Positions 1-8,598 of a DNA stretch of 64,000 nt are shown here, one piece after another. Within the stretch, counting starts at the first letter, position 1. Every line of letters starts with the position of its first letter. Made by a program: the position numbers and the translations under genes. Origin of the DNA: Lewinella sp. LCG006 (GTDB lineage: Bacteria; Bacteroidota; Bacteroidia; Chitinophagales; Saprospiraceae); assembly GCF_040784935.1 (NCBI RefSeq), contig NZ_CP160680.1:797501-861500 (forward strand), read 5' to 3'. The notes under the pieces were generated by a model. That model was given only the letters and a program-made list of their open reading frames with translations, searched no databases and was not told where the DNA came from.

Positions 1-2
1 AC

Positions 3-1058
3 GAGCCTTATTTCTTAACCAATGCTCGTAACTATTTGCGTTCTTGTCCTAAAGATGCTATTGTTTGCGCTTATGGGGATTCGGACACCTACACCTTATT
101 ATATGTGCAAGCGACCGAGGGCATTCGGACCGATGTAATAGTTGCTAATACTTCTTTGATGGCCGTTGATCGCTACAACAAGATGCTCCTCGCTGGCCCA
201 CTTGGAGCAACCGAACTCAAGAGCAACTTACCTCCCTACTACTCCCAATTGCCCATTAAAATTTGGGCAAAAAGTGTGAATCTATCAGATAGTGCAATGA
301 CCTATCAACAGTTATTAAATCTGATGTCGCGAGAAGACAGTTATTACATCAGTGGCAACACCTGGACTTTGCCCATTCCATCAGAACAAATTGCGATTGA
401 GCTTCCGGAAAGTATAAATTACCTTCATCCAGACAACAAGAACACCTTTGCCTATTGGCAGCCATTTATCAACAGAGGCTATCAATTCTCTGGCGGATAT
501 TTTCTACTTGATTTATTAGTTGCAAACCAATGGGAACGGCCGCTTTGCTTTCTACCAACAGTACTTACCAATGAATTACTACCCTGGCAAAAACACCTGG
601 CCTGGAATGGATGGGTTTATCAGGTGGTGCCAGACCAGCTGGATGACAATGATCTTAATGCTGGTGTTTATTACCATACCGACACTACGCTCCTGTTGTG
701 GCAGGAAGTTATGGAATACGATACCACCACCTACATTAGCCTCTTCGACAAACTCCCTTTTTATCAACATCAAGTTAAAAGTGCCGAAGAACTACTTAAG
801 GTGCTAATTACCGCTGGCAAGCTAGAACAAGCCCGACAGTTTGCCAATCAATTACCTCTTTGGTACCCCAATCGTATTCGTCCGTGGGATGGACAATGGA
901 TAGCCTTTGTCCCTATGTTTCGCCAATGTAAGGCAAACGAAGCCGCCAATAATATCCTAAAAACCATTGAAGAGAATGTCCTTGAAAATCGTATTGAATT
1001 TTTCAGCGAGGAACAACGGTGGTTGTTATTGCAACGGATCAGGGAGTTGAAGGAATGA
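3..1058 (+). CDS. C-terminal part of a DUF2723-like membrane protein (5' end outside window)
   Basis: The reading frame is open to the left edge of the window with no stop, so the TTG at 36 is not a real start and the gene begins upstream. The visible 351 residues match what I know of the soluble C-terminal part of Bacteroidota DUF2723 proteins (proposed glycosyltransferase-like, multi-spanning inner-membrane proteins of about 1000 residues): an early GDSDTYTLLYVQ segment followed by GIRTDV corresponds to the usual 'GDNDTFPLWY..EGIRTDV' stretch, then a conserved PLCF block and a helical TPR-like end. The catalytic and membrane part is not in view, so the function is not shown here. Stop at 1056-1058. 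It converges with the minus-strand TPR gene. Family assignment is moderately sure. Confidence 0.6.
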   Translation, partial: EPYFLTNARNYLRSCPKDAIVCAYGDSDTYTLLYVQATEGIRTDVIVANTSLMAVDRYNKMLLAGPLGATELKSNLPPYYSQLPIKIWAKSVNLSDSAMTYQQLLNLMSREDSYYISGNTWTLPIPSEQIAIELPESINYLHPDNKNTFAYWQPFINRGYQFSGGYFLLDLLVANQWERPLCFLPTVLTNELLPWQKHLAWNGWVYQVVPDQLDDNDLNAGVYYHTDTTLLLWQEVMEYDTTTYISLFDKLPFYQHQVKSAEELLKVLITAGKLEQARQFANQLPLWYPNRIRPWDGQWIAFVPMFRQCKANEAANNILKTIEENVLENRIEFFSEEQRWLLLQRIRELKE

Positions 1059-1110
1059 TGATTGGTTGGTTGGTTAGATGGTGTAAAAGTGTAAGGGTTG
1101 GGTGGGGGTA

Positions 1111-1156
1111 AATAAAAAGCGGGTGATTTTGTACACTGTTCGTACAAAATCACCCG
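1111..1156 (-). terminator. Rho-independent terminator of the coaX-OMP-TPR group
   Basis: A perfect 15-bp stem (1120-1134 with 1142-1156, loop ACTGTTC) is followed on the minus strand by CTTTTTATTT. The T-tract side shows it serves the minus-strand genes whose last stop is at 1359. It lies about 200 bases after that stop, beyond the 1185-1350 palindrome. The plus-strand side has no T-tract, but a stem this strong could also stop the convergent transcript. Confidence 0.7.
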
Positions 1157-1184
1157 TTGTAGAGATTGAATAAATCAATCAGGC

Positions 1185-1350
1185 CTAAGGGGTCGGCGAA
1201 GAATAACTTCCCCATTTGATGCGGCCCTCTTGCCGCCATACTTCGTTACTTCGTCGGTTGCGTAACTGGGCTACGCGCCCTCCTCGCGCCTCGTCTGGCG
1301 GCAAGATGGCTCGCCTGAAAAGGACAACTTATTCTTCGCCGACCCCTTAG
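1185..1350. repeat. Nested palindromic intergenic element, 166 bp
   Basis: Outer arms 1185-1206 and 1329-1350 are perfectly complementary over 22 bp (CTAAGGGGTCGGCG and onward). Inside them a second pair, TCTTGCCGCCA (about 1228) and TGGCGGCAAGA (about 1294), forms an inner stem. The stop of the TPR gene follows 8 bases beyond the outer arm. It resembles REP/MITE-like intergenic elements; other genome copies cannot be seen from here except the similarly built 12233-12426 element. Confidence 0.7.
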
Positions 1351-1358
1351 CCTTATGT

Positions 1359-2738
1359 TTAATCGCGGAAGCGTACTTTCACGGTTTCGCCGATACAGCT
1401 TACCGTTACACTTTGGCCTTCGCTAACTTTACGCATAAAGCCATCCTCACGACCAGGAAGTGAGGCGGTCAGGCGGCTGATCCGCGAGCTGGCATCACCG
1501 GCAACTTCTGAATCGATAGAACGCGCATAGCTGTACTTATCAATAGCAGCAATGGCGGCCAGGCGGCGGTTCCAGTCGTCACAAGCCGTTGCGCGCTTAG
1601 AGATGATATCACCCATCAGAATGTAAGGCTTACCCCAACCTCCTTTCAGGCTGGCAGCTTCACGAGCTTTGGCATTACCTTCCCCATACTGGCCTTTCTG
1701 CCAGGTGAGGATATGCGCCATTGAATAGAGTACCTGAGCTTTGACTTCATTGTCTTCCGTGGTGTTAATACACTCTTGGTAGCTAGCCAATGCTTTATCG
1801 TAATCTCCTTCTGTTTGGTAGTAAGTACCAGCATAACAAGGATCTTTCATGCGCTCCTGAAAAACCAGGGTTTCATAAATCCCCTTCAGCTCTGCAAGTT
1901 CAGGATCTGCTTCGTCACAACCTTGAGCCATCAGCTTCTGCCAGATGTAGTTGATGGTTTCCCAATCTTCCTTGTGTTCTTCCACTGAAGGAAGAAGGTC
2001 TTGCTTGAAGTAATCACAATCGAATACTTCCGAAGCGATTTCTGCGATATTAGCATCCATATTGGCTTTGCCAGACACGTAGTAATCCTTGTAGTAGTGG
2101 TCGTTCTCGATGTTATGATCAGCGAACGCAACTGCTTTGGTGTAAAGATCACGAACGGTGGCTTTGTCTATTTGACCATCTTTGTAGAGGTATACGAGGG
2201 TCAGACCAAGAGGATCCAAAAGGATATATTCTGACTCGTTACCGGCTGCTTCCATTGCTGTTTGCAATGCTTCCAATGTTTCCAATGTATAGCCATAGCC
2301 ATAAGAATAGAACATATCGAAAGCCTTACGACCAAGGATGAGCTTGCGGTCACCAGGGTAACACTCCAGGTACTCATCGTAGAGCTTCATGATGGTCTTT
2401 GCGTACTCGGCTTTTTGCTCCGTATCTTCTGTTTTGGCAATTTTTGCTTTGTAAAGCAGAATACCGTCAATGTAATGCGTAGGCCGTTGACCATCAGCGG
2501 CAGGTGCCAAGGTGTAAGCTTTTTGCCAATTGGTAAAAGCAAGATTAAAATCAGATTCTGCCAAGGCTTGAACGTCAGCTTCTGTTTTTTCTTTCAAATA
2601 GGGACGATACACCACGTGAGCATCCTCTGCTTCTCCTTTATTGGCGATTTCTTCCCAGTTGGTACACTGCGCAGAGAGCGAAGTGCTTCCTAAAAATAGG
2701 ATAGCCAACAGAATAGCCAGATTTTTTTGAATTGTCAT
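1359..2738 (-). CDS. Secreted TPR-repeat protein
   Basis: This is a 459-residue protein with a clear signal peptide (hydrophobic residues 6-20, cleavage probably after SLSAQ). The mature part is helical and reads as tetratricopeptide repeats (for example AKTIMKLYDEYLECYPGDRK and the segment around residues 290-345, GDYDKALASYQECI). It is probably periplasmic or attached to the outer membrane. It starts 2 bases after the stop of the outer-membrane gene 2741-4096, so the two are almost surely co-transcribed with coaX. In Bacteroidota a TPR gene commonly follows coaX and a barrel gene, often leading into LPS-export genes; that continuation is missing here because the downstream neighbour is convergent. 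The exact role is unknown. Confidence 0.8.
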   Translation of the reverse strand: MTIQKNLAILLAILFLGSTSLSAQCTNWEEIANKGEAEDAHVVYRPYLKEKTEADVQALAESDFNLAFTNWQKAYTLAPAADGQRPTHYIDGILLYKAKIAKTEDTEQKAEYAKTIMKLYDEYLECYPGDRKLILGRKAFDMFYSYGYGYTLETLEALQTAMEAAGNESEYILLDPLGLTLVYLYKDGQIDKATVRDLYTKAVAFADHNIENDHYYKDYYVSGKANMDANIAEIASEVFDCDYFKQDLLPSVEEHKEDWETINYIWQKLMAQGCDEADPELAELKGIYETLVFQERMKDPCYAGTYYQTEGDYDKALASYQECINTTEDNEVKAQVLYSMAHILTWQKGQYGEGNAKAREAASLKGGWGKPYILMGDIISKRATACDDWNRRLAAIAAIDKYSYARSIDSEVAGDASSRISRLTASLPGREDGFMRKVSEGQSVTVSCIGETVKVRFRD

Positions 2739-2740
2739 AC

Positions 2741-4096
2741 TTAATTGAATTTGCGTTTAAAGAACCACGAATTATCATTCAGCGTGAAGCCTAAATTAAG
2801 CCTCACAAAACTTTCTTCTAATACTCCGTCAACACCGGCCCGCCCTATCTCTACCGCAGTATTGATGAAGGACACTTGTTGGCGGGGTAGGATAACCGGA
2901 AAACCCAGTCCGAGCGTTACTGAATATCCTTCTACCTGCTGCCCATCGAGGGTACGCGGATCGGTACCATAACGGAATCCTGCACGGTAGCGGATTTTTT
3001 CCCAGTAGTGATTGTAAGAGTTAAAATTAGGGATATACTCCCCTCCTACTGCTACGTAATAGTTATCGAGTAACTGTTCATCTTTCAGTTCATTGCGATA
3101 ATTACTCCAAGCAGTGGCACCATACTCAACACCGATATTGAGACGATTTAAATCGTGAAAATGCACACCTAAGGAATAAGAAGCAGGTAAAACTCCTTTA
3201 CCCGTTATGTTTTCGTCCCGAAAGATAGTATCCGACACGACAGAAGTAAGGTACCGGCGAGTAAACTGAGTGCCTTCCATGGTGTAGTCGGCTTCGTTAC
3301 TCAAAGTAGCTCCAAGAACTACTCTTTTGCCGTTAGGTACTTTTTCACCAGCTTTGTTACCCTCTTTGAAGAGGAAGGCATACTGGGCACCAAAGGTCCA
3401 ACTTGTTCCGCGAAAGCTAATTTCATCCTGAAATTCTGTATTCAAAGAACCAGCCAAGGAGTCGAAATCTACCAAGCGGCTATTGATAAGGTTACCGAAA
3501 AGGAACCCGACCTCCGCACCTACTGAAAGTTGCTCATAGCGAAATCCCGTTCCCCACCGCAACTTTGTCGTACCACCTGATCCTTTTAGCGTGTTGGTAC
3601 TGATCTCTACGCCTGGCGTAAGGGTATCAATCAGACGGATATCGTAGCCTACTTGCGTTTGAGGGATCAGCGTGACACTCATGCCTGCATTCCAATCGTT
3701 GCTTTTGCGATCTAAGGCTTGGTTAATCGCATTCCGCAGAGGGAAACCTAGGGAAAGATACTGAAGATTGCCACCCCAAGTAACGTCTTCCACACTACCG
3801 CTGCTCAATTTAGAGCGCTTCGCGTACAGCCCTCCTTCGAAGGCAGTAGATTGCAAGCTGGCCAAAGAAGCGGGGTTGAGTATGTTGAGTTGGTAGGGAT
3901 CCTGCCAACCGGCACCAAGCCCTCCCATTCCAGCCGCTGCCGAAAAATACTGCGGCACAAAATCTCCTAAAGCAAACCGCGACAAAGGCGAATTTATCTT
4001 AGGACTAATATTACTGTTCTGCACCTGGCTCCACGCACTTTGTGTGATCAAGGTGAGAAGAAGTACCGTAAAAATTTTATGCCAAATGTTCGACAT
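2741..4096 (-). CDS. Outer-membrane beta-barrel protein (FadL/PorV-like, conserved next to coaX)
   Basis: The product has 451 residues and a signal peptide (cleavage probably after QSAWSQ). The mature N-terminus has the SPLSRFALGDFV and LNPASLASL motifs that mark a Bacteroidota outer-membrane family usually annotated as hypothetical or FadL-like; the rest alternates aromatic and polar residues like barrel strands and ends in a short strand with terminal aromatics (SWFFKRKFN). It overlaps the 3' end of coaX by 20 bases (4077-4096) and is followed after 2 bases by the TPR gene, so translation is probably coupled. The substrate is unknown. Gene order is the conventional Bacteroidota arrangement. 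Confidence 0.75.
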   Translation of the reverse strand: MSNIWHKIFTVLLLTLITQSAWSQVQNSNISPKINSPLSRFALGDFVPQYFSAAAGMGGLGAGWQDPYQLNILNPASLASLQSTAFEGGLYAKRSKLSSGSVEDVTWGGNLQYLSLGFPLRNAINQALDRKSNDWNAGMSVTLIPQTQVGYDIRLIDTLTPGVEISTNTLKGSGGTTKLRWGTGFRYEQLSVGAEVGFLFGNLINSRLVDFDSLAGSLNTEFQDEISFRGTSWTFGAQYAFLFKEGNKAGEKVPNGKRVVLGATLSNEADYTMEGTQFTRRYLTSVVSDTIFRDENITGKGVLPASYSLGVHFHDLNRLNIGVEYGATAWSNYRNELKDEQLLDNYYVAVGGEYIPNFNSYNHYWEKIRYRAGFRYGTDPRTLDGQQVEGYSVTLGLGFPVILPRQQVSFINTAVEIGRAGVDGVLEESFVRLNLGFTLNDNSWFFKRKFN

Positions 4097-4814
4097 TATA
4101 AGTTAAAATTTTGTGTAGCCCGTAAAGGACTAAATTTGAATGCACAAATATCTCGCATTCTATGCTATTCGCCAAAAAACTGGCGTCTCCACCAGTTAGT
4201 AAGACTTTCAATTCTGGCCATTGCTGCTTCAAACGTGCAATCAATGCTTCTATTTCCAGCGCTACTCCTAGTCCGCCGCCATTTTGTAGCGCGGTCGTAG
4301 TGCTCGTGCCCCACAATTGATCCGTTTTCGCCGGTTCTACCAATGGGAGCCGAGCGGTAAACGCGTGCATTGCTCTTAGTCGCATTCTTACTCCTGGAGA
4401 GATATTGCCTCCCAAATAGGTGGCATCTGCCCGAAGTAAGTCCATTGTCACACAGGTTCCAGCATCAATCACCAAACAACTACTGCCAGGGTAATGATAC
4501 TGTGCACCCGCCACAGCTGCTAATCGGTCTTTACCGAGGGTAGCCGGTGTGGCGTAGCTATTGACAAAGGGCAGGGCCGTTTGTTCACTAAGTCCCCAAA
4601 CCCGGTAATTTTGCTCCAGCAAAACAGTCCATTCCTGGGGCCAAAATTCAGCCACGCTTGAATAGATGATATTTTGAACCCGGTGGTTGGTTGCCAAACG
4701 GGAAATATCTTCCAGTCTTACCGTTGCGTCAAGCTGTTCTTCTACCAAATCATTCTGGTGAAAGATGCCGTATTTTACGCGGGTATTTCCTATGTCAATG
4801 ACCAAATTGCGCAT
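4077..4814 (-). CDS. coaX: Type III pantothenate kinase
   Basis: This is the first step of coenzyme A synthesis: ATP-dependent phosphorylation of pantothenate in the cytoplasm. The 245 residues match the family length. Visible motifs: N-terminal phosphate-binding DIGNTRVKYGIF (residues 6-17), the DAGTCVTMDLL segment with the catalytic Asp and the family GT, LGGNISPGVRMRLRAM, and a C-terminal TGGDA that closes the ATP site, as in the acetate/sugar kinase fold. It heads the minus-strand group with the outer-membrane and TPR genes and overlaps the former by 20 bases. Start ATG at 4812-4814. Identification is sure from the motifs. Confidence 0.93.
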   Translation of the reverse strand: MRNLVIDIGNTRVKYGIFHQNDLVEEQLDATVRLEDISRLATNHRVQNIIYSSVAEFWPQEWTVLLEQNYRVWGLSEQTALPFVNSYATPATLGKDRLAAVAGAQYHYPGSSCLVIDAGTCVTMDLLRADATYLGGNISPGVRMRLRAMHAFTARLPLVEPAKTDQLWGTSTTTALQNGGGLGVALEIEALIARLKQQWPELKVLLTGGDASFLANSIECEIFVHSNLVLYGLHKILTYNVEHLA

Positions 4815-4931
4815 AAACGCTTCGTTATTTGCCCGACATTTATCCGTTCCCGAACTTATCCAGGCCGTTTTATAACGTCGTATTCGTTCATTATGACGCC
4901 CACACTGGAGGCGGGGTAACTTAAGGTACTG

Positions 4932-6458
4932 TTAATGTTTAAAATGACGGTGCCCTGTCATCACCATGGCCATCCCATGTGCATCACAATAAGCAATACT
5001 GTCTTTGTCTTTGATGGATCCGCCTGGTTGAATGACCGCTTTGATACCTTCTCCATCGGCAATTTCCACACAATCCGGGAAAGGGAAAAAGGCATCGGAA
5101 GCCATGACCGCACCGTCCAGGTTAAAGCCAAAAGCTTTCGCTTTAGCAATGGCTTGCTTGAGGGCATCCACCCGGGAAGGCTGGCCACAACCCATACCGA
5201 TCAACTGCTTGTTTTTAACCAAGGCAATCGCGTTCGACTTGAGGTGTTTGACGGCAATACTGGCAAACAAAAGGTCACTTACCTGTTCCGGGGTAGGTGC
5301 TACTGCCGTTACCGTGTCCAGGTCGGCAATGGTTTCCTGGCGCATATCAGTGTCCTGCTCAACTACCCCATTCAGCAAAGAACGGAAAGAGCGACTACCA
5401 ATCGCATAGTCCTTCAATTTGAGCAGAATACGATTCTTTTTACTTTTCAACAAGGACAAAGCATCTTCATTGAAATCAGGGGCGATCAATACTTCGTAGA
5501 ACAACTCGTTGATGGCTTCGGCAGTGGCCAAATCCACGCTGGTATTACAAATAAAGATGCCTCCGAAGGCCGAGACGTTATCGCATTCCAGTGCTGCATC
5601 CCAAGCCTCTTTGAGCGTAGTACGCACGGCAAGACCACAAGTATTGGTATGCTTCAGGATGGCAAAAGCCGGGTCTCCGACTCTCAGCTCCCGCATGATT
5701 TGTACAGCAGCGTCGATATCTACCAGGTTGTTGTAGGAAATATCTTTACCATTGAGCTTATCGAATACGGCATCGAAATCACCGAAGAACACACCTGATT
5801 GGTGAGGATTCTCGCCGTAGCGGAGGATATCAGACCGGTGAATACTGTACTTGAAGGCGATATCGGTCGTGCCTTCGTTGAAGTAGTTGAAGATGGCAAT
5901 ATCGTAATTCGAAGAGATCTTGAATGCCCGACGCGCTAATTCACGGCGATCGGTCAAATCCAAGTTGCCTTCTTTTTCTTTGAGCATCTCTAGAAACAAG
6001 CCGTATTCTGCTCTGGAAGGAACAACCACTACGTCTTTGTAATTCTTGGCTGCTGCCCGAATTAACGAGATGCCACCAATATCAATTTTCTCAATAATCG
6101 CGGACTCTTCATTGGTAGTCGCTACGGTCTCTTCAAAAGGGTAAAGATCGACGATGACCAAGTCAATTTCTGGAAGATTGTATTCCTTAAGCTGCTCCAG
6201 GTGATCGGGCTCACGGCGGGCCAAAATGCCCCCGAATACTGCTGGATGCAAAGTCTTCACCCGCCCATCGAGAATCGAAGGATAGGAAGTAATGTCCTCT
6301 ACCGCAGTAACTGGAATGTCCAGCTGAGCGATGAATTTCTGCGTCCCCCCTGTAGAGTAAATTTGTACCCCTTGGCGGTGTAACTCTTGCACAATTTCGT
6401 CGAGTCCATCTTTGTGGTAAACTGAAATGAGTGCGGAGCGAATTTTAATAGCTGACAT
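4932..6458 (-). CDS. purH: Bifunctional AICAR transformylase / IMP cyclohydrolase
   Basis: This enzyme catalyses the last two steps of purine synthesis: AICAR to FAICAR with 10-formyl-THF, then ring closure to IMP. The product is 508 residues from the ATG at 6456-6458; the frame is open a further 23 codons upstream, but the family begins with the IKIRSALISVYHK segment, so the inner start is chosen. The N-terminal MGS-like cyclohydrolase domain shows STGGT and DGRVKTLHP; the C-terminal transformylase shows the catalytic KHTNTCG pair (about residue 268) and SDAFFPFPD near the end. A promoter-like TAnnTTTG box lies at 6490-6497. The gene is transcribed alone, divergent from the M20 peptidase. 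Confidence 0.95.
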   Translation of the reverse strand: MSAIKIRSALISVYHKDGLDEIVQELHRQGVQIYSTGGTQKFIAQLDIPVTAVEDITSYPSILDGRVKTLHPAVFGGILARREPDHLEQLKEYNLPEIDLVIVDLYPFEETVATTNEESAIIEKIDIGGISLIRAAAKNYKDVVVVPSRAEYGLFLEMLKEKEGNLDLTDRRELARRAFKISSNYDIAIFNYFNEGTTDIAFKYSIHRSDILRYGENPHQSGVFFGDFDAVFDKLNGKDISYNNLVDIDAAVQIMRELRVGDPAFAILKHTNTCGLAVRTTLKEAWDAALECDNVSAFGGIFICNTSVDLATAEAINELFYEVLIAPDFNEDALSLLKSKKNRILLKLKDYAIGSRSFRSLLNGVVEQDTDMRQETIADLDTVTAVAPTPEQVSDLLFASIAVKHLKSNAIALVKNKQLIGMGCGQPSRVDALKQAIAKAKAFGFNLDGAVMASDAFFPFPDCVEIADGEGIKAVIQPGGSIKDKDSIAYCDAHGMAMVMTGHRHFKH

Positions 6459-6489
6459 GAATGAAGTGCCTTGTTTTAAAAAGAAAGCG

Positions 6490-6521
6490 CAAAGGTAGTT
6501 AATTGGAAGAGGTTTTTTCAA
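6490..6521 (-). promoter_or_regulatory. Bacteroidota-type promoter of purH
   Basis: Read on the minus strand: TTG at 6521-6519, a 21-base spacer, then TACCTTTG at 6497-6490. This fits the TTG / TAnnTTTG consensus recognised by the primary sigma factor of Bacteroidota. The implied start of transcription leaves a leader of roughly 25 bases before the chosen ATG at 6458, which also supports that start. Confidence 0.6.
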
Positions 6522-6605
6522 CCACATCGTAACATAGTTTCCCTTTTACAAGCTGAAGCCACCTACTTTATAGGGAAATTCTGATCTTGCGATAAATATT
6601 CAGCT

Positions 6606-7799
6606 ATGTTAGAAGCGATAAAAGATAAAGCGGCACTACTACACAAAGAAGTGATTGACATTCGGCGGCACCTGCACACCTACCCAGAACTTTCCTTTGA
6701 GGAATACGAAACGGGAAAATATATTGCAGGGCGGCTTCAAGCCTGGGGCATTCCTCATCAATATCCTTTTTCGGGAACTGGTGTGGTAGCACTTATAGAA
6801 GGTGGTAAAGGTACTGGCCCCGTGATAGCATTGCGTGCAGACATTGACGCACTACCTATATCTGAAAAAAACAAGGTCAGTTATTGTTCTCAAAACGAAG
6901 GCATTATGCATGCCTGCGGGCACGATGTGCACAGTTCCAGCTTACTGGGAACCGCTAAAATCCTCTGGGATTTACGCAAGGAATTTGCCGGAACCATCAA
7001 GCTTATCTTTCAGCCGGGCGAAGAAAAAGCACCCGGTGGAGCGAGTATTATGATTAAAGACGGGGTGTTGAAAAACCCGGCTCCTGCTCACATCTTCGGG
7101 CAGCACGTGCACCCGCCGCTGGAAGTTGGCAAGATTGGTATTCGGCCTGGTTTGTACATGGCTTCTGCTGATGAACTTTACCTGACGGTCACCGGACGAG
7201 GCGGCCACGGGGCTTTACCCCAAAACACGGTCGATCCGATTGTCATTACTGCGCAGATCATTACCGCCTTGCAAACCTTGGTAAGCCGGGAAGGTGACCC
7301 TATCCTCCCCTCCGTACTCACCTTCGGGCAGATTGCCTCCACCGGAGGGGCCACCAACATCATCCCCAACGAAGTAAAACTGAAAGGCACCTTCCGCACA
7401 ATGGACGAACAATGGCGAGCCCACGCGCTGCGGCGCATCCAGGAGATAGCCGATGGTATTGCCAAGGCCATGGGGGGCTCGGCGCAACTGGATCTTATTC
7501 ACGGTTATCCCTTTTTACACAATGACGAAGCGCTTACCGCCCGCGCAACGGAGTATGCCCGAGCGTACATGGGCCAAGAAAATGTGGTAGAACTCCCCAT
7601 CCGCATGACCAGCGAAGATTTTTCTTATTACTCTCAGGAGATTCCCGCTTGTTTTTATCGCCTAGGCACAGGGAATCCTGCGCGAGGTATCACCTCTCCT
7701 GTTCACACCAATACTTTTGATGTGGATGAAGAATGCCTCTTGCACAGCACGGGTTTGATGGCTTGGTTGGCGATGCGGGAGTTGGGTTCGAAGGTGTAA
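6606..7799 (+). CDS. M20-family metallopeptidase / N-acyl-amino-acid amidohydrolase
   Basis: The 397-residue cytoplasmic zinc amidohydrolase belongs to the M20D group (hippurate, IAA-amino-acid and N-acyl-amino-acid hydrolases). Metal ligands are visible: ACGHDVHSS with H106, D107 and H109; the catalytic pair QPGEEKAPGG with E139/E140; FGQHVHP; and SSRGGHG-like GRGGHGALPQN at the dimerisation lid, followed late by TSEDFSYYSQEIPACFYRLG and a terminal SPVHTNTFDVDE histidine region. No signal peptide. It probably hydrolyses an N-acylated amino acid; the substrate cannot be read from sequence. Start ATG at 6606, 147 bases from the divergent purH start. Followed by repeats and an insertion sequence. 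Confidence 0.88.
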   Translation: MLEAIKDKAALLHKEVIDIRRHLHTYPELSFEEYETGKYIAGRLQAWGIPHQYPFSGTGVVALIEGGKGTGPVIALRADIDALPISEKNKVSYCSQNEGIMHACGHDVHSSSLLGTAKILWDLRKEFAGTIKLIFQPGEEKAPGGASIMIKDGVLKNPAPAHIFGQHVHPPLEVGKIGIRPGLYMASADELYLTVTGRGGHGALPQNTVDPIVITAQIITALQTLVSREGDPILPSVLTFGQIASTGGATNIIPNEVKLKGTFRTMDEQWRAHALRRIQEIADGIAKAMGGSAQLDLIHGYPFLHNDEALTARATEYARAYMGQENVVELPIRMTSEDFSYYSQEIPACFYRLGTGNPARGITSPVHTNTFDVDEECLLHSTGLMAWLAMRELGSKV

Positions 7800-8073
7800 G
7801 GGTTGGAAAGGTGTAAAGGTGTAAAGGTTAAAGCGTTTTTAAGTCGGATCCCGAGGTGTCGGGAGGAGGTCGGCCCCGAAGGGATGTGATGTACGACAGG
7901 ATGATTCCTGTGCTTAAAACGATATAATGTCACCCATTTTTTGCACGCTGAAAACTTTGAATTGGTGAAATTGAAGTTGCTTCTATTCCTTTTATCCCGG
8001 CAACTGAGAGCTACTTGTTCGACCTCATCCGAGGTCGGATTAGTTTTAAGATGGGGTAAAACTACCAATATGG
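7800..8073. other. Repeat-rich intergenic sequence left of the IS630 element
   Basis: No gene. Short GTGTAAAGG words repeat at 7796-7830 right after the stop. Small hairpins follow: CCCGA-GGTG-TCGGG near 7850 and CGACCTC-ATC-CGAGGTCG-like near 8028. An arm at 7887-7905 has its exact complement beyond the insertion sequence at 9307-9325. Confidence 0.6.
7887..7905. repeat. Left arm of a 19-bp inverted repeat that brackets the IS
   Basis: TGATGTACGACAGGATGAT here is perfectly complementary to 9307-9325. Removing the 1.1-kb insertion sequence would bring the arms to roughly 300 bases apart, so they look like the ends of an older palindromic intergenic element. Confidence 0.65.
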
Positions 8074-8075
8074 TA

Positions 8076-8092
8076 CCTCTCTAGGTAAGTAC
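8076..8092 (+). repeat. Left terminal inverted repeat of the IS630 element
   Basis: CCTCTCTAGGTAAGTAC, directly after the TA at 8074-8075. It pairs with 9161-9177 with two mismatches at positions 5 and 6. Confidence 0.85.
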
Positions 8093-8133
8093 AAATATAT
8101 TTTGTATATTCTTGTGTACCAAATACTTAAGTC

Positions 8134-8598
8134 GTGACAGCTACTGAGCACAAAGAACATATTCACAAAATCATTTATCGCCTTGCGGAACAGGGATTAA
8201 CACAAAAAGATATTGCCCTTGCGACGGGTTATACCCAGGCAGGAATAAGCCATACGCTTGCCAAAATCAAATCCGCGAATGGTGTAGAAAACTACAAAGT
8301 AGGCAAGCCTAGTGGTAGACCAGCAAAGCTTAAACGTCATCAGCGACAAGAATTGAAGAGGTTGCTAGCCAAAGGAGCTAAGGCCAATGGTTTTCCAAGC
8401 GATGGTTGGACTCGGATGAGGATTCAATCCTTTATAAGTGTTCGTTTCCAAGTAGATTATAGCCTTCCTCATATTAGTAGGTTAATGACCAGACTAGGTT
8501 ACAGTCTTAAGCAGCCTCAAGTCAAAGACACTAGACAGCGTTCTGAACAAATAGCTTATTACGAAACAGAAGTAATCCCGGAGCTAAAAAAAAACTAA
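8134..8598 (+). CDS. IS630-family transposase, ORF A (helix-turn-helix part)
   Basis: This 154-residue frame starts at a GTG (8134). The N-terminal half is a DNA-binding helix-turn-helix (GLTQKDIALATGYTQAGIS, residues about 21-39), followed by a basic GRPAKLKRHQRQELKRLL linker and a second winged-helix region ending SLPHISRLMTRLGYSLKQP, as in IS630 transposases. It ends right after an A9 run and its TAA (8596-8598) overlaps the ATG of ORF B. Alone it would lack the catalytic domain and could act as an end-binding repressor; a -1 shift on the A-run would join it to the DDE part. Confidence 0.85.
   Translation: MTATEHKEHIHKIIYRLAEQGLTQKDIALATGYTQAGISHTLAKIKSANGVENYKVGKPSGRPAKLKRHQRQELKRLLAKGAKANGFPSDGWTRMRIQSFISVRFQVDYSLPHISRLMTRLGYSLKQPQVKDTRQRSEQIAYYETEVIPELKKN
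8586..8594 (+). promoter_or_regulatory. A9 slippery site for programmed -1 frameshifting
   Basis: Nine consecutive A's. In the ORF A frame they read A-AAA-AAA, the classic slippery heptamer. A shift of -1 enters the ORF B frame (…KKKLMEPDQ) without any stop, giving a fusion of about 340 residues, the usual IS630 transposase length. The overlapping stop/start TAATG at 8596-8600 also allows independent initiation. Confidence 0.7.

Larger units (their letters stand above)
1059..1358. other. Convergent intergenic region with two inverted-repeat structures
   Basis: No gene seen in these 300 bases. They hold a short run of GTGTAAAAG/GTGTAAGGG-like words just after the upstream stop (1080-1100), a perfect 15-bp hairpin at 1120-1156 and a nested palindromic element at 1185-1350, both listed separately. 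Confidence 0.7.
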
